Part shown: piece by piece, positions 9,917 to 19,156 of the stretch | How positions within the stretch are numbered: the stretch's first letter is position 1 | How the letters are laid out: each line of letters starts with the position of its first letter | Source: Amphritea atlantica | Lineage (GTDB): Bacteria > Pseudomonadota > Gammaproteobacteria > Pseudomonadales > Balneatricaceae | Length of the DNA: 64,000 bases | Assembly: GCF_018860855.1 (NCBI RefSeq) | Contig: NZ_JAHKQE010000012.1 | Span: 1 to 64,000, forward strand | Direction of reading: 5' to 3' | Notes under the pieces: generated by a model | Told to the model about the DNA's origin: nothing | The model's input: the letters and a program-made list of their open reading frames with translations, nothing else | The model's database searches: none | Program-made: the position numbers and the translations under genes

Positions 9917-10507
9917 GTGCACGATTCAGACGACGTTATAGAGGCGCTGCATTATTTTCGTACTCAGTTGCGGCAGTTGTTAACCACCACTGGTCTGTCT
10001 GATCAGGGGATCAAGGTGGCTGAGGATATTCAGCAGCGATTGATGGTGCAAGGGGTTCCATCTCGACCCGCATCATCGGCTCGTTTGTGTGCTTTGCGCG
10101 ATGAGCTGATCGCAACGATTCCTCAAGTGCCGCCGGCTTTCGGTTCATTAGTTGATGCTTGCTTTACGCTTGTTGACCATCTGTTCTGGTTTCAGCGTTC
10201 GGCACCGCATCGGCCTGATTTTATGGCGGGTCATGTTAATGCCGAGATTATCGGTCCTCGGGGGCTAGAAGTGCGTGATGATATAACGATCGGGATAAGC
10301 TTGATGCGCCCCGGTCTAATCTATCCGGACCATCACCACCTGCCTGAAGAGATTTATATTGTTTTGAGTAAAGGTCTTTGGCGTCAAAATGATCATCCTT
10401 GGTGGTCACCCGGTATCGGGGGCTATGTCTACAACCCATCCCATATCGTTCATTCAATGCGCGCTGTCGACACACCCCTATTGGCACTCTGGTGTTTGAA
10501 GCATTAA
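9917..10507 (+). CDS. DMSP lyase-like cupin (DddQ type)
   Basis: A 196-aa protein starting at GTG directly after the stop of the small membrane protein gene. The N-terminal half is helical and the C-terminal half is a single cupin barrel. Tyr136, His141, Glu145, Tyr147 and His179 match in identity and spacing the five residues I recall as Tyr120, His125, Glu129, Tyr131 and His163 of the Ruegeria DMSP lyase DddQ, where they bind the metal and act in catalysis (constant offset of 16). The barrel text around them (YPDHHHLPEEIYIVLS, then VDTPLLALW) also fits that family. The predicted reaction is cleavage of dimethylsulfoniopropionate to dimethyl sulfide and acrylate. No acrylate-handling genes (acuI, acuK, prpE type) are seen next to it. 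It lies in one run with c-di-GMP genes, unusual for a DMSP lyase. A related cupin with another substrate remains possible. Confidence 0.78.
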   Translation: MHDSDDVIEALHYFRTQLRQLLTTTGLSDQGIKVAEDIQQRLMVQGVPSRPASSARLCALRDELIATIPQVPPAFGSLVDACFTLVDHLFWFQRSAPHRPDFMAGHVNAEIIGPRGLEVRDDITIGISLMRPGLIYPDHHHLPEEIYIVLSKGLWRQNDHPWWSPGIGGYVYNPSHIVHSMRAVDTPLLALWCLKH

Positions 10508-10520
10508 TCGACTGTTTGGC

Positions 10521-11459
10521 TTAACGGTTGGCCGTTAGCTCGGTATCTAACGCGGGCTGATCCAGTGTGCGGCATAAGTTAATGATCTGCTCGCGTAACC
10601 ATTGATGCGCCTTAGAGTGATGGGTCATTTTGTTCCAGTACAGGTAGAGTTCAAAATGACAGTCAAAGGGTGGTTTCTTAATCGACATTGAGCCGCCAAT
10701 CAACTGTGCTAAGCGTTCCGGTAGTGTCATCACTAAATCCGTATTAGCGATGACCGGGATGAAATTGGCGATGCTTGGCAGCCCCAGTGCGATATTTAAA
10801 TTGACGCCCTGTAGTTCTGGAACGCTTAGATACAACGGTTTCCAACCACCTTCATAGCGAACCTCTACATGCTTCGCCGCTAAATAATCGGTCCGCTTAA
10901 GTTGTTGTTTGGCCAGCGAGTGTTCTGCCGACATTAGACAAACATAACGATCATTAAATAGTTTCCGTTGATAGAGTGCCTCGTAATTCCCAACCACTGG
11001 GGAGAGCAGTAGATCACACTGGCCGCGTTGCAGTTGCTGGTGGCCATTCACTTGGGATTGAATAAAGGTCATGCGAATATTTGGGGCTAGAGTGTTTAAC
11101 CGCTGAACCAGCGCGGGCACGATCACCTGAAGTTCATATTGGTTGCAGGAGAGGGTGACATCCAGCTTGGCATCGGCCGGATCAAAGTCCTCCGGCTGGA
11201 GTAATTCGGCCATCCCCCTGAGCAAACTGTCGACTTCCGGCATGATCTGATGACAACGGTGGGTTGGTGCTACGCTGCGGCCCGAGCGTACAAACAGTGG
11301 ATCTTGCAGCGTGACACGCAGTTGATCGAGGGTGTAGCTTACGGTTGGTTGGTTTTGCCTCAGCTCAATGGCGGCGGCCGTTAGCGATCCCAAATCATAG
11401 ATCAGCTTTAAGGTTTTGAGGCTTTTGAAACTTAGCGCACTGTAATCAATATTTTCCAT
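10521..11459 (-). CDS. LysR-family transcriptional regulator
   Basis: Encodes 312 aa from the ATG at 11459 (MENIDYSALS); a TTG 12 bp upstream is open. The N-terminal winged helix-turn-helix covers about 8-66 (LTAAAIELRQNQPTVSYTL), with the DPLFVRSGR turn typical of the NodD-like branch. The effector-binding domain follows from about 95. It converges on the cupin gene with 13 bp between stops, so it is not in the divergent layout usual for a LysR regulating its neighbour. A perfect 15-bp palindrome with a T-N11-A core lies 26 bp before its start and is the likely autoregulatory site. Effector unknown. Confidence 0.9.
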   Translation of the reverse strand: MENIDYSALSFKSLKTLKLIYDLGSLTAAAIELRQNQPTVSYTLDQLRVTLQDPLFVRSGRSVAPTHRCHQIMPEVDSLLRGMAELLQPEDFDPADAKLDVTLSCNQYELQVIVPALVQRLNTLAPNIRMTFIQSQVNGHQQLQRGQCDLLLSPVVGNYEALYQRKLFNDRYVCLMSAEHSLAKQQLKRTDYLAAKHVEVRYEGGWKPLYLSVPELQGVNLNIALGLPSIANFIPVIANTDLVMTLPERLAQLIGGSMSIKKPPFDCHFELYLYWNKMTHHSKAHQWLREQIINLCRTLDQPALDTELTANR

Positions 11460-11484
11460 AATAGGTATCAAGTTTATCGACTAA

Positions 11485-11499
11485 ATCAATACTATTGAT
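11485..11499. promoter_or_regulatory. LysR-box palindrome before the LysR gene
   Basis: ATCAATACTATTGAT is a perfect palindrome of two 7-bp arms around one base, containing the T-N11-A pattern (11486 and 11498) of LysR-family sites. It lies 26 bp upstream of the regulator's ATG, fitting negative autoregulation. The assignment to this regulator is by position. Confidence 0.55.
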
Positions 11500-11594
11500 A
11501 ACGCTATAGCTCGGTCAACAATAGATCTAAAAGGTAAGCAACACAGCACAGCGAAACCTGGCTGTACCGAGTAAGTTGATAACTTTTACATCGT

Positions 11595-11650
11595 GTTCTC
11601 TGTGGTCACGAATCCAACAACAATTCCAACAATAATTCACCACAGAGAAC
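11595..11650. other. 12-bp perfect inverted repeat with 32-bp loop
   Basis: GTTCTCTGTGGT (11595-11606) is exactly repeated in inverse at 11639-11650. It lies after the stop of the PRC-barrel gene and upstream of the LysR gene, both on the minus strand. No T-run follows either arm, so it is not a standard terminator. It could be an mRNA 3' hairpin, a relic of a small palindromic element, or a distant operator. Confidence 0.5.
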
Positions 11651-11696
11651 CTAGAGATAAAACACTTAACGAAAGAACGAGTCCTTTGTTAGTTTT

Positions 11697-12452
11697 TTAA
11701 TCGTGTGCAAATCTGGCATTCAGCCCGTAATAGCGACGAATGGACTTCTCATATTCGGGATCGCTGAACATTTCTGCTGAGAATAGCGGACTGTCTTCAA
11801 TTTTTTGAGTACTTAAATTAACGGTAATGGAGCGGTCAGCCCAATTGATTGCTTCTATGGATTCATGGCTGATCAGTACTTTTCGGCCACCGGGAAGCCA
11901 GTTGTTGGTATCGATAACGATATAGGGAATCGTCCAGTTGTCATCATCAACAATGAAGTCGTCAATATGACCAAATTTGGTATCGCTGGATTGAATCCCG
12001 TACCCTTTGACCGCCTCTGCTGAGCGTAAATGCCGGTCTTCCGGTTTAAGGTTTGTGGCATCTTCAAGGACGTTGTCATCGACTAAAGGGGTTGGCCGCG
12101 GATAGGTTCCCCACAAACCATCGCCCGTCCAGTAGAAACCATAGCCGTAGTATTTAAACAGTTCCGATTCATATTGATGGGATATAGGTTGATGATCGTC
12201 GAGCGAAGGGCTGTTCTCAACCTCTTCCCGGGTTAGGTTGACGGGAAATCGATTCTGCTCCCAATCAGGCTCGCCCACTGAGATTGGGCTAATCAGCACC
12301 TTGCGTGCACCGGGTAGCCATTTGTTGGTGTCCGCCACGAGGTAGCGTATAACCCAGCACTGATCTTCAAAGAGAAAATCTTGGCACTGGCCTATCTCTT
12401 CATCGGTGCCCTGTAATTGAAACCCCGATATATCATTTAAACTTCGTAACAT
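11697..12452 (-). CDS. Protein with two PRC-barrel domains
   Basis: About 251 aa with two copies of a PRC-barrel domain (about 5-85 and 140-225). Each copy holds the same block: a short region on linkage or position, then WVIRYLVADTNKWLPGARKVLISP in the first and WTIPYIVIDTNNWLPGGRKVLISH (shown here only as family text, WLPG-RKVLIS is the core) in the second. There is no signal peptide. Such small PRC-barrel proteins are common stress-related cytoplasmic proteins of unknown role in Proteobacteria. AAGGAG stands eight bases before the second ATG (12452), so I prefer it to the first ATG at 12458, which is only two bases from that site. Monocistronic. Confidence 0.8.
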   Translation of the reverse strand: MLRSLNDISGFQLQGTDEEIGQCQDFLFEDQCWVIRYLVADTNKWLPGARKVLISPISVGEPDWEQNRFPVNLTREEVENSPSLDDHQPISHQYESELFKYYGYGFYWTGDGLWGTYPRPTPLVDDNVLEDATNLKPEDRHLRSAEAVKGYGIQSSDTKFGHIDDFIVDDDNWTIPYIVIDTNNWLPGGRKVLISHESIEAINWADRSITVNLSTQKIEDSPLFSAEMFSDPEYEKSIRRYYGLNARFAHD

Positions 12453-12778
12453 GGTCATAACTCCTTTTAATTTAACCGTTTGCAGAAATTTAGAAGCGGT
12501 AGCAGGCGCGTATCAAAGCCTTGTTCGTTCATTCTGAACGAGCATTCGACCAAGGGGCATCCAAGATGCTTTTCGTTCCAAAAGAGCAGTGCTTGAATTG
12601 CGGTCTACAGTTCCGCTCGAATAGTCTATCTATAAAATACACCTTTACGGCCGTTCTTGCTGTGTTGTAGGTAGTATTAAACGCCTTCGGTGAAGATTTA
12701 CAGTAGAGGGTACCGAGGGCAGAGAGGTAGAGTTAGAGCCTGAAAGGTTTGATAAAAGCGCTGCGATAGTCCAGACGC
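12453..12778. other. Gene-free stretch upstream of the PRC-barrel gene
   Basis: No gene is recognised. A 17-bp perfect palindromic motif with 7-bp arms around TTC (TCGTTCA-TTC-TGAACGA) lies at 12525-12541, roughly 75 bp before the PRC-barrel start, and may be an operator. The stretch from about 12761 begins a partial duplicate of the tRNA-Phe 3' flank described next. Confidence 0.4.
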
Positions 12779-12838
12779 AAAAAAGCCCCACTATGAAGTC
12801 AGGCTTTTTCAACTAAATAAATGGTGCCCGGACTCGGA
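12761..12838 (-). repeat. Partial duplicate of the tRNA-Phe 3' end and its terminator
   Basis: Bases 12820-12838 repeat exactly the 19 bases at 13006-13024, the 3' end of the tRNA-Phe gene including CCA (seen here in the minus sense). The flank is also duplicated: 12761-12776 matches 12938-12953 with two changes, and an A-run plus AGCCCC hairpin follows in both. The tRNA sequence breaks off after the acceptor stem and T-arm side, so this copy is dead. It looks like an imperfect tandem duplication of about 180 bp or an old attachment-site scar. The intervening 12839-12937 is rich in small hairpins (ATGGCC-GAA-GGCCAT; CATCGCC-N7-GGCGATG). Confidence 0.7.
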
Positions 12839-12954
12839 GCGATGGCCGAAGGCCATAACAACATCGCCGCTTTTAGGCGATGGCCCGAAGGGAGAGGAGC
12901 GTAGCGACGAATAATCGAACCAGGTTCGTGTTCCGAGCTGCGGTAGCCCAGACA

Positions 12955-12993
12955 TAAAAAAGCCCCGCTTCTCTTAACGAGATGAACGAGGCT
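12955..12993 (-). terminator. Rho-independent terminator of tRNA-Phe
   Basis: Read on the minus strand, an imperfect stem AGCCTCG...CGGGGCT is followed by six T. It lies 15 bp after the CCA end of the tRNA gene. A diverged second copy occurs at about 12779-12805. Confidence 0.65.
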
Positions 12994-13007
12994 GATTTAT
13001 TCTTGAA

Positions 13008-13083
13008 TGGTGCCCGGACTCGGAATCGAACCAAGGACACGAGGATTTTCAATCCTCTGCTCTACCGACTGAGCTATCCGGGC
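13008..13083 (-). tRNA. tRNA-Phe (GAA)
   Basis: A 76-nt gene read on the minus strand from GCCCGGATAGCTCAGTCGGT to the encoded CCA. It folds into a complete cloverleaf with a 7-bp acceptor stem (GCCCGGA/TCCGGGC), the anticodon GAA in a GATTGAAAATC loop and T-loop GGTTCGATTCC. It differs from the E. coli tRNA-Phe, as I recall it, only in one base pair of the anticodon stem. Confidence 0.98.
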
Positions 13084-13200
13084 AAACAAGAGGTGCGTAT
13101 TAAACTGATTTCAGGTCGCGCTGTCAATCATATTGCGGCATTAAATCGGTTATTTTTGCTGTTTCTATCTCTTTGTTTATTTTATGTACTGATGTTGTGC

Positions 13201-13473
13201 TTATTTCGACGGTGGAACATAGCCTTCGGCTTTTTCGTAGTCGTCGCCATCCATAAATTTCTGCATCTCTTGCTGAAGAAACTCACGGGTCGATGGGTCC
13301 ATTAGGCTGAGGTGTTTTTCGTTGATCAGCATGGTCTGGTGGTTGGTCCACTCGGTCCAAGCTTTTTTCGATACGGTATCGAAGATCAACTGGCCCTTGG
13401 CACCCGGATAAGGGGGCTTATCGAGTCCTTCCAGTTCCTCTTTGTATTTGCGGCACATTACGGTGCGGGTCAT
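13201..13473 (-). CDS. yggX: Probable Fe(2+)-trafficking protein YggX
   Basis: A 90-aa cytoplasmic protein of the YggX family, linked to protection of iron-sulfur clusters and iron handling under oxidative stress. It has the single conserved Cys7 in TRTVMCRKY, then [25 protein letters not shown] and a C-terminal EGYVPP tail, all typical. The ATG at 13473 has GGAG seven bases upstream; a TTG 12 bp further out overlaps that site. It follows mutY on the same strand by 45 bp, the usual gammaproteobacterial arrangement (mutY-yggX), which makes sense as MutY carries a 4Fe-4S cluster. Confidence 0.95.
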   Translation of the reverse strand: MTRTVMCRKYKEELEGLDKPPYPGAKGQLIFDTVSKKAWTEWTNHQTMLINEKHLSLMDPSTREFLQQEMQKFMDGDDYEKAEGYVPPSK

Positions 13474-13518
13474 GGTGTTCTCCAAGGTTAGTCTGATCGT
13501 TTGCTTTGAGACCGGTAT

Positions 13519-14571
13519 TTAGCTCGTTTTTAGTTTACCCAGTAGCTTTTTTACTGGGGCGGCCAGACCGATCTTCTGTGGCTGGCGTAAGTTATACCAG
13601 AGAGTGGCGGGCTGTTCCATGACACTGTTTGTAAGGTCTTTATCCCGCAGCTCAATGTGCACTGGGGTGATATCGAGATGGAAATGGCTGAAGGTGTGAC
13701 GTACAGGCGATAGGGCTGAGGCGCTGTCAGCATCGAGAGGCAGGCCCGTTTCCTGTTCGGCATCACGTAGGTCAGATGTTTCCGGAAGGCTCCATAGACC
13801 GCCCCAGATGCCGCTAGGGGGACGTTGGCGGAGCAATATCTGTCCCTCTTCATTCTGAATCAACAACATCATGGTCTGTTTAACGGGAATGGCTTTTTTC
13901 GGCTTAGAGATAGGCAGCTGGTTCTCGCGCCCCTGCTGATGGGCCTGACAGCCGGTTACCAGAGGACAGAGTAAGCAGGCTGGTTTGCTGCGCGTACAGA
14001 GGGTCGCGCCCATATCCATCATCGCTTGGGTGTAATCAGCAACTCGCTGATGGGGAGTGTTGTGCTCGGCAAACTGCCACAGTTGCTTCATGTTTTCGGT
14101 GGTACCGGGCCAGCCTTCAATGGCGTAATAACGGGCCAATACTCGTTTGACGTTGCCATCGAGAATCGCGGCTCGCTTGCCGGTAGAGATCGATAGAATT
14201 GCCCCAGCGGTGGAGCGGCCAATACCGGGTAGCTGCTCCAGCGCATCGACGCTGTCAGGAAATTGACCACCAAAATCATGACTGACGATCTTAGCGGTTT
14301 TATGTAGGTTGCGGGCGCGGGCATAGTAGCCAAGGCCGGTCCAGAGGTGCAGCACTTCATCTTGCTCTGCTGCCGCAAGATTCTCCACCGTGGGAAACTG
14401 CTCTCGAAAACGCTCGAAATAGGGGATCACCGTGCTAACCTGAGTCTGTTGTAACATGATCTCAGATAGCCAAGTGAAATAGGCTGTTTTGTTAGCCTGC
14501 CAAGGCAGGTCATGACGGCCGTGCTGATCAAACCAATCGAGCACGGCGGTGGAAAACTGATCGGTGGTCAT
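13519..14571 (-). CDS. mutY: A/G-specific adenine DNA glycosylase MutY
   Basis: Encodes 350 aa. It removes adenine mispaired with 8-oxoguanine in base excision repair. Visible parts: catalytic Glu in [11 protein letters not shown], helix-hairpin-helix [13 protein letters not shown], catalytic Asp in [13 protein letters not shown], the 4Fe-4S cluster cysteines in the C-x6-C-x2-C-x5-C pattern ([17 protein letters not shown]), and a C-terminal NUDIX-like domain from about 225 that reads the oxidised guanine. Its ATG shares a base with the TAA of the asmA-like gene (TAATG), so translational coupling is likely. Length is normal for the family. Confidence 0.97.
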   Translation of the reverse strand: MTTDQFSTAVLDWFDQHGRHDLPWQANKTAYFTWLSEIMLQQTQVSTVIPYFERFREQFPTVENLAAAEQDEVLHLWTGLGYYARARNLHKTAKIVSHDFGGQFPDSVDALEQLPGIGRSTAGAILSISTGKRAAILDGNVKRVLARYYAIEGWPGTTENMKQLWQFAEHNTPHQRVADYTQAMMDMGATLCTRSKPACLLCPLVTGCQAHQQGRENQLPISKPKKAIPVKQTMMLLIQNEEGQILLRQRPPSGIWGGLWSLPETSDLRDAEQETGLPLDADSASALSPVRHTFSHFHLDITPVHIELRDKDLTNSVMEQPATLWYNLRQPQKIGLAAPVKKLLGKLKTS

Positions 14572-16724
14572 TAGCTTCCAAACAGTCCTTTCAGTAACTT
14601 TTTAGCGCCTTCGACTTTGCTGTCTCCATCGTCGCCGCCGAGTTTTTCCATCAACTTGCTTTCGAGTTCCTTCTTCGCTTTTTGTTTCAGCAGGTCTTTT
14701 AGCACACTCGTATCGGGGCGACACAGTTGTGCCGGTGGCGTATCGAAGCTTCCTTTACAGTTAACGGGCCACTCAACTCCTTCGAGGCTGTTATTCACCG
14801 AGCAGGTTTTCTTAAACAGGTTTTCTTCAATGGTCAGCCCAAGGCGGTAATCCATATCCTGAGCGGGTAGGCTGACGTTACCTTTGCCTCGTAGGGTAAT
14901 GGCATCCAGCTTGGTAATCAGATCCTGATTGCTGATTACGCCGTTAGTGAATTTGAAGTTGCTGCTAAGGTCGGCAAAGGGTGTGGAACGATCAACCTGA
15001 TCGGTGTCAATACCGAGAGAGCCAACATTGTTAAACCCTTGGCAGATTGTCTGGGCAATATCGATCCCTTTGACGGCGCCATCCGGCATGGTGACTTTCG
15101 CGTAACCGTTCAGGCTGTTGATGATGGAGTACACCGATTCACCCTGGGCGGTAACCTTGCTCTGGGTGTTGAAAGTACCGGTTAGGCGATCAACCTCGGC
15201 CATATCCATCAGTAGGTCGCCGATCTGGATATTGCTGATATTTTCAGTGATGGTCAGCTTGGTGGGTGACTTGCGGGCATCGATGATCGCTGAGTTACGC
15301 AATGTTCCGCTATACATATCCGCATTGAGCTTGCTGATGTTCACCAAACCACCGTGGGCGCTGGTAGCCAGCTGTAGGTTAGTCAGGGTAAGGTTATTGA
15401 TCAGCAGTTTTTGCAGCCCCAAATCAACATCCATATTTAGCCCTTGGAGCAGCTCAACGGGAATAATAGCTTCTTTAGAATAGCCAGTAGATTTAGTTTT
15501 CGTCTCCGAAGAGGCTTGGGCAGGCTGCTCTGATGCGGGTGGCAGATAGCGGTCGGCATTGAGTTCATCACCCGTTAGGTTAAAGGCGATTGAACCGGTA
15601 GCCAGATTCATTGCGAAGCTGCCATTGAAGTTGGTGTCATCCAATTTCAGGCTCATCTTATTCAGCCCGAGGGTGTTGGCGGCACCGCCGAGTTGAGCAT
15701 TGAAGCTGATTGCCTTGAGTACATCGGAATCGGTGGTTTCGATTGCCGGTTGGCCCAGTGCTGCTAGTAACTCTTGCAGGCTAAATTGGGCAACATTGAG
15801 ATTGCCGCTGATAACGGGTTTGCTAAAACTAGCAACCGAAACATCGCCGTTGGCAACTAGGTTAGCTGCGCTCAGGCTCATGCCTTTCAGCGTGGCGGTT
15901 TCGTTGGCCAAGTTAGCTTCGATGTCGCTATTCAGTTTTACCTGTACTGTTTTGTCATTGAAGGGCACACCACTGAGGCCTAAGGTGCTCTCTAGTCCCT
16001 TGATATTGTATTGCTGGTTAGCTAAATCGAGGAAAAATTCAGCAGTTAGGGCTGCGTCGACGGTTAGCTGTTTTTGATCTGCTTGATATTGTTCCGCTTG
16101 AAAGCTTAGTTCAGCGGGGAAGTAGGCACCGGTAGTGACTTTGCCCGAGGTCATGGTGAAGTTTTTCAATAGCACTTTGCTGCCGGTGGTCGTATCGGTA
16201 TAGCTGATATTACCGTTGGTGATCGCGATGCTTTCGATATCCAGCGCAATGGCGGCGCCGTCACTGGCTTCGGCTTCGGCGGCTTCGGCGGCTACGGGTG
16301 TTTCCGTGGAGGCCTCACCAGAGGCGGGTTGCGCTGCGCTAGCGAGGGCCCAGTTGCTACCCTGTTTGCTTTGTTCAAGGTTTAGCGTCAGGCCATCCAA
16401 CAAAATGCTACTCATTTTTACATTGCCGGAAAGCAGTGCAGGGAGTTCAACCGAGACCTGTGCTTGATTAAGCTCAGCCAGTTGAGGTTTGCCGGGATAG
16501 TTCACCTTAATCTGGTTGATTTCGATGCCGAGCCATGGGAAGACTGACCAGCCTAGATCGCCATTGATCTGTAACTGAACACCGCCTTTTTCAAGGGCTA
16601 GCTTTTGGATTTCAGGTTTGTATTCGTTGGGATCAAAGAACATCCCCAGTAGGACTCCGCCGGCAACCACTACGATGAGTAGTAGAGCAATCAGGCCACC
16701 AAAAATCTTTAACAGCGTTTTCAT
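14571..16724 (-). CDS. AsmA-family protein
   Basis: A 717-aa protein with an N-terminal membrane anchor (about 4-27, [20 protein letters not shown]) and a large periplasmic body of repetitive beta strands, the AsmA domain, ending in an AsmA C-terminal region near 480-640. A low-complexity Ala/Glu/Ser insert lies at about 125-160. AsmA-like proteins form long grooves that move or hold lipids between membranes. The ATG at 16724 has AAGGAGA five bases before it; an ATG 18 bp upstream has none. The asmA-mutY-yggX order is conserved in Pseudomonas and relatives. An 8-bp inverted repeat (TAACAGAT, 16750-16757 and 16773-16780) lies just upstream. Confidence 0.9.
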   Translation of the reverse strand: MKTLLKIFGGLIALLLIVVVAGGVLLGMFFDPNEYKPEIQKLALEKGGVQLQINGDLGWSVFPWLGIEINQIKVNYPGKPQLAELNQAQVSVELPALLSGNVKMSSILLDGLTLNLEQSKQGSNWALASAAQPASGEASTETPVAAEAAEAEASDGAAIALDIESIAITNGNISYTDTTTGSKVLLKNFTMTSGKVTTGAYFPAELSFQAEQYQADQKQLTVDAALTAEFFLDLANQQYNIKGLESTLGLSGVPFNDKTVQVKLNSDIEANLANETATLKGMSLSAANLVANGDVSVASFSKPVISGNLNVAQFSLQELLAALGQPAIETTDSDVLKAISFNAQLGGAANTLGLNKMSLKLDDTNFNGSFAMNLATGSIAFNLTGDELNADRYLPPASEQPAQASSETKTKSTGYSKEAIIPVELLQGLNMDVDLGLQKLLINNLTLTNLQLATSAHGGLVNISKLNADMYSGTLRNSAIIDARKSPTKLTITENISNIQIGDLLMDMAEVDRLTGTFNTQSKVTAQGESVYSIINSLNGYAKVTMPDGAVKGIDIAQTICQGFNNVGSLGIDTDQVDRSTPFADLSSNFKFTNGVISNQDLITKLDAITLRGKGNVSLPAQDMDYRLGLTIEENLFKKTCSVNNSLEGVEWPVNCKGSFDTPPAQLCRPDTSVLKDLLKQKAKKELESKLMEKLGGDDGDSKVEGAKKLLKGLFGS

Positions 16725-17017
16725 GTCTTCTCCTTGGATCATGCATCGGTAACAGATATATCAATACAGCAGATCTGTTAGTAAAACATGCCATTTGTGT
16801 CACATGTTTTTGTAAAGTTAATTATTAACAGCATAGTAGCAGATCGATTTTACAGACCCTAGATTAACCGTAAATGAAAACAGTAAGTTGGTCAGGGCTT
16901 TTTACGCGGCTAATCGCCCTGAATGCTACGCATTAAGGTGTTATTGGTTGTATAATGGCGGCTTATTTTTACGAATGTTTTTACAAACAGTTCTGTTAAC
17001 TCATCGCGGAGAAGATC

Positions 17018-17611
17018 ATGGCCGAACGGAAAGCCACCGTCACCCGTAATACCCTGGAAACCCAGATTACTGTTTCTGTGAATCTGGATGGCAGCGGTAA
17101 GCTGAATGCTGACACCGGCGTCCCTTTTCTTGAGCACATGCTTGATCAAATTGCTCGTCATGGCCTGATTGATTTGGACATTGTTGCCAAGGGCGACAAT
17201 CACATCGATGATCACCATACGGTCGAAGATATCGGTATCACGCTTGGCCAAGCTTTTGCGCAGGCGGTTGGGGATAAAAAAGGTATTTTGCGTTATGGCC
17301 ATGCCTATTGCCCACTGGATGAAGCGTTGTCCCGTGTGGTGATCGACTTTTCCGGTCGTCCAGGGCTGGATATGAATGTTGAATTTACCCGTGGCAATAT
17401 TGGCCGATTTGATACTCAGCTGTTTTGGGAGTTTTTCCAAGGATTTGTTAATCATGCCGGCGTGACGCTGCATATCGACAACCTGAAAGGCTTTAATGCT
17501 CACCACCAAGCCGAGACTATCTTTAAAGCTTTCGGTCGGGCGGTGCGGGGCGCGTTGACGATTGATCAACGGGCTGCAGATCAGATGCCATCGACTAAAG
17601 GGTCGCTGTAA
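17018..17611 (+). CDS. hisB: Imidazoleglycerol-phosphate dehydratase
   Basis: A 197-aa monofunctional HisB carrying out the sixth step of histidine synthesis. Metal-binding motifs are seen as [14 protein letters not shown] and FNAHHQAET, with FLEHMLDQ near the start. It lacks the N-terminal phosphatase domain of enterobacterial HisB, as in Pseudomonas. First gene of a short his operon: its stop is directly followed by the ATG of hisH. GGAGAAG lies seven bases before the ATG. A TATAAT at 16951 may be part of its promoter but I see no good -35. Confidence 0.98.
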   Translation: MAERKATVTRNTLETQITVSVNLDGSGKLNADTGVPFLEHMLDQIARHGLIDLDIVAKGDNHIDDHHTVEDIGITLGQAFAQAVGDKKGILRYGHAYCPLDEALSRVVIDFSGRPGLDMNVEFTRGNIGRFDTQLFWEFFQGFVNHAGVTLHIDNLKGFNAHHQAETIFKAFGRAVRGALTIDQRAADQMPSTKGSL

Positions 17612-18259
17612 ATGAGTAGTGTGGCAGTCATTGATTACGGTATGGGCAACCTGCACTCGGTTGCTAAAGCGTTAGAACATGTAATGCCCGATGTTGAGGT
17701 GTTGGTCACCGCCGATCCTGAACAGGTGCGTAATGCCGACCGGGTATTGTTGCCGGGTGTGGGTGCGATTCGCGACTGTATGGCTGAAATTCGCCGCTTG
17801 GGCGTTGATCGTGAAGTTGCCGAAGCGATCAGTTCGGGCAAGCCTTTCTTGGGTATCTGTGTTGGCTATCAGGCTTTAATGCAGCGCTCTGAAGAGAATG
17901 GTGGCGTTGATTGTCTTGGGCATTTCGACGGCACCGTGCGCTTCTTTGGCGATGACCTTAAAGAGACCGATGGCGAGCGCCTTAAAGTGCCACACATGGG
18001 TTGGAACGAGGTGCATCAGCGCTTCGATCACCCTCTCTGGCACGGCATTGATGATGCTAGCCGGTTCTACTTTGTCCACAGCTATTATGTTGATGCGGTG
18101 GATAAATCGCTGGTAGCGGCCGGTTGTCACTACGGTGTCGATATCGATGTGGCCATTGCCCGAGATAATGTTTTTGCTACACAGTTTCACCCCGAGAAGA
18201 GTCATACGGTGGGGCTGCAGTTGCTGAAAAACTTCCTTAATTGGGATGGCAAACGTTAA
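17612..18259 (+). CDS. hisH: Imidazole glycerol phosphate synthase, glutaminase subunit
   Basis: A 215-aa class I glutamine amidotransferase that supplies ammonia to HisF. The nucleophile Cys is in [12 protein letters not shown], the His-Glu pair in TQFHPEKSH, and the start [10 protein letters not shown] is typical. It begins on the base after the hisB stop. In most relatives hisA follows; here the next gene, 41 bp on, is hisF. Confidence 0.98.
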   Translation: MSSVAVIDYGMGNLHSVAKALEHVMPDVEVLVTADPEQVRNADRVLLPGVGAIRDCMAEIRRLGVDREVAEAISSGKPFLGICVGYQALMQRSEENGGVDCLGHFDGTVRFFGDDLKETDGERLKVPHMGWNEVHQRFDHPLWHGIDDASRFYFVHSYYVDAVDKSLVAAGCHYGVDIDVAIARDNVFATQFHPEKSHTVGLQLLKNFLNWDGKR

Positions 18260-18300
18260 TCTGTTTAATAGTTGTATATGAGTTCTTATAGGTAAAAATC

Positions 18301-19074
18301 ATGGCACTGGCAAAACGTATTATCCCCTGTCTGGATGTAGAGAACGGCCGCGTTGTAAAAGGGGTTCAGTTTGTCGATATCCGCGATGCCGGTGATCCGG
18401 TGGAAGTGGCCAAGCGTTACGACGAACAGGGTGCCGATGAGATCACCTTCCTAGATATTACCGCGACCCATGAGGGGCGGGATACCATGGTGCATACGGT
18501 TGAACGGATGGCCTCTCAGGTGTTTATTCCGCTGACGGTGGGCGGCGGTATTCGTACCGTTGAAGATATTCGCACCATGCTCAATGCTGGCGCGGATAAG
18601 GTGTCTATCAACAGTGCGGCGGTTTTTAATCCTGACTTTGTTCGCGAAGCGGCCGATAAGTTTGGCTCTCAGTGTATTGTGGTGGCTATCGATGCCAAAA
18701 AAGTCTCTCAGCCAGGTGAAACCGATCGTTGGGAAATTTTCACCCATGGTGGACGTAAGCCAACCGGACTGGATGCGGTTGAGTGGGCGAAAAAGATGGT
18801 GCAGTTAGGTGCCGGTGAAATTTTGCTGACCTCAATGGATCAAGACGGGGTGAAAAACGGCTATGATCTAGGCGTTACTCGGGCGATCAGTGAGGCGGTG
18901 AATGTGCCGGTGATTGCGTCAGGCGGCGTAGGTAATCTGGATCATTTAGTGGCGGGCTGTATTGAAGGTAAGGCGGATGCGGTATTGGCGGCGTCTATCT
19001 TCCACTTTAATGAATACAGTATTCCCGAAGCGAAGCAGTATATGAAAGAACGGGGTATTGAAGTGCGGCTATAA
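18301..19074 (+). CDS. hisF: Imidazole glycerol phosphate synthase, cyclase subunit
   Basis: A 257-aa TIM barrel. The catalytic aspartates are in [10 protein letters not shown] and VVAIDAKK, the phosphate sites in [10 protein letters not shown] and ASGGVGN. The sequence is clearly HisF, not HisA. It forms the complex with HisH that releases AICAR and imidazole glycerol phosphate. It is followed by a strong terminator, so the operon here is hisB-hisH-hisF only. Confidence 0.98.
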   Translation: MALAKRIIPCLDVENGRVVKGVQFVDIRDAGDPVEVAKRYDEQGADEITFLDITATHEGRDTMVHTVERMASQVFIPLTVGGGIRTVEDIRTMLNAGADKVSINSAAVFNPDFVREAADKFGSQCIVVAIDAKKVSQPGETDRWEIFTHGGRKPTGLDAVEWAKKMVQLGAGEILLTSMDQDGVKNGYDLGVTRAISEAVNVPVIASGGVGNLDHLVAGCIEGKADAVLAASIFHFNEYSIPEAKQYMKERGIEVRL

Positions 19075-19120
19075 GTAGTTCGCCTCTCCGTTTGAGCCGG
19101 CACTTGCTACCGGCTTTATG

Positions 19121-19153
19121 AATCCGCTATCAGTCTCTGATAGCGGATTTTTT
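19121..19153 (+). terminator. Terminator after hisF
   Basis: A perfect 12-bp stem (AATCCGCTATCA, 19121-19132, with 19138-19149), a 5-base loop and a T-run. It ends four bases before the stop of the converging transporter gene and may also stop that transcript. Confidence 0.9.
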
Positions 19154-19156
19154 ATT

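Noticed and set aside
12820..13024. Calling an integrated element at tRNA-Phe
   Set aside because: The stretch between the repeats is only about 170 bp and has no integrase; only a scar is supported.
18301..19074. Reading the last his gene as hisA
   Set aside because: CLDVENG, AIDAKK and overall length match HisF.
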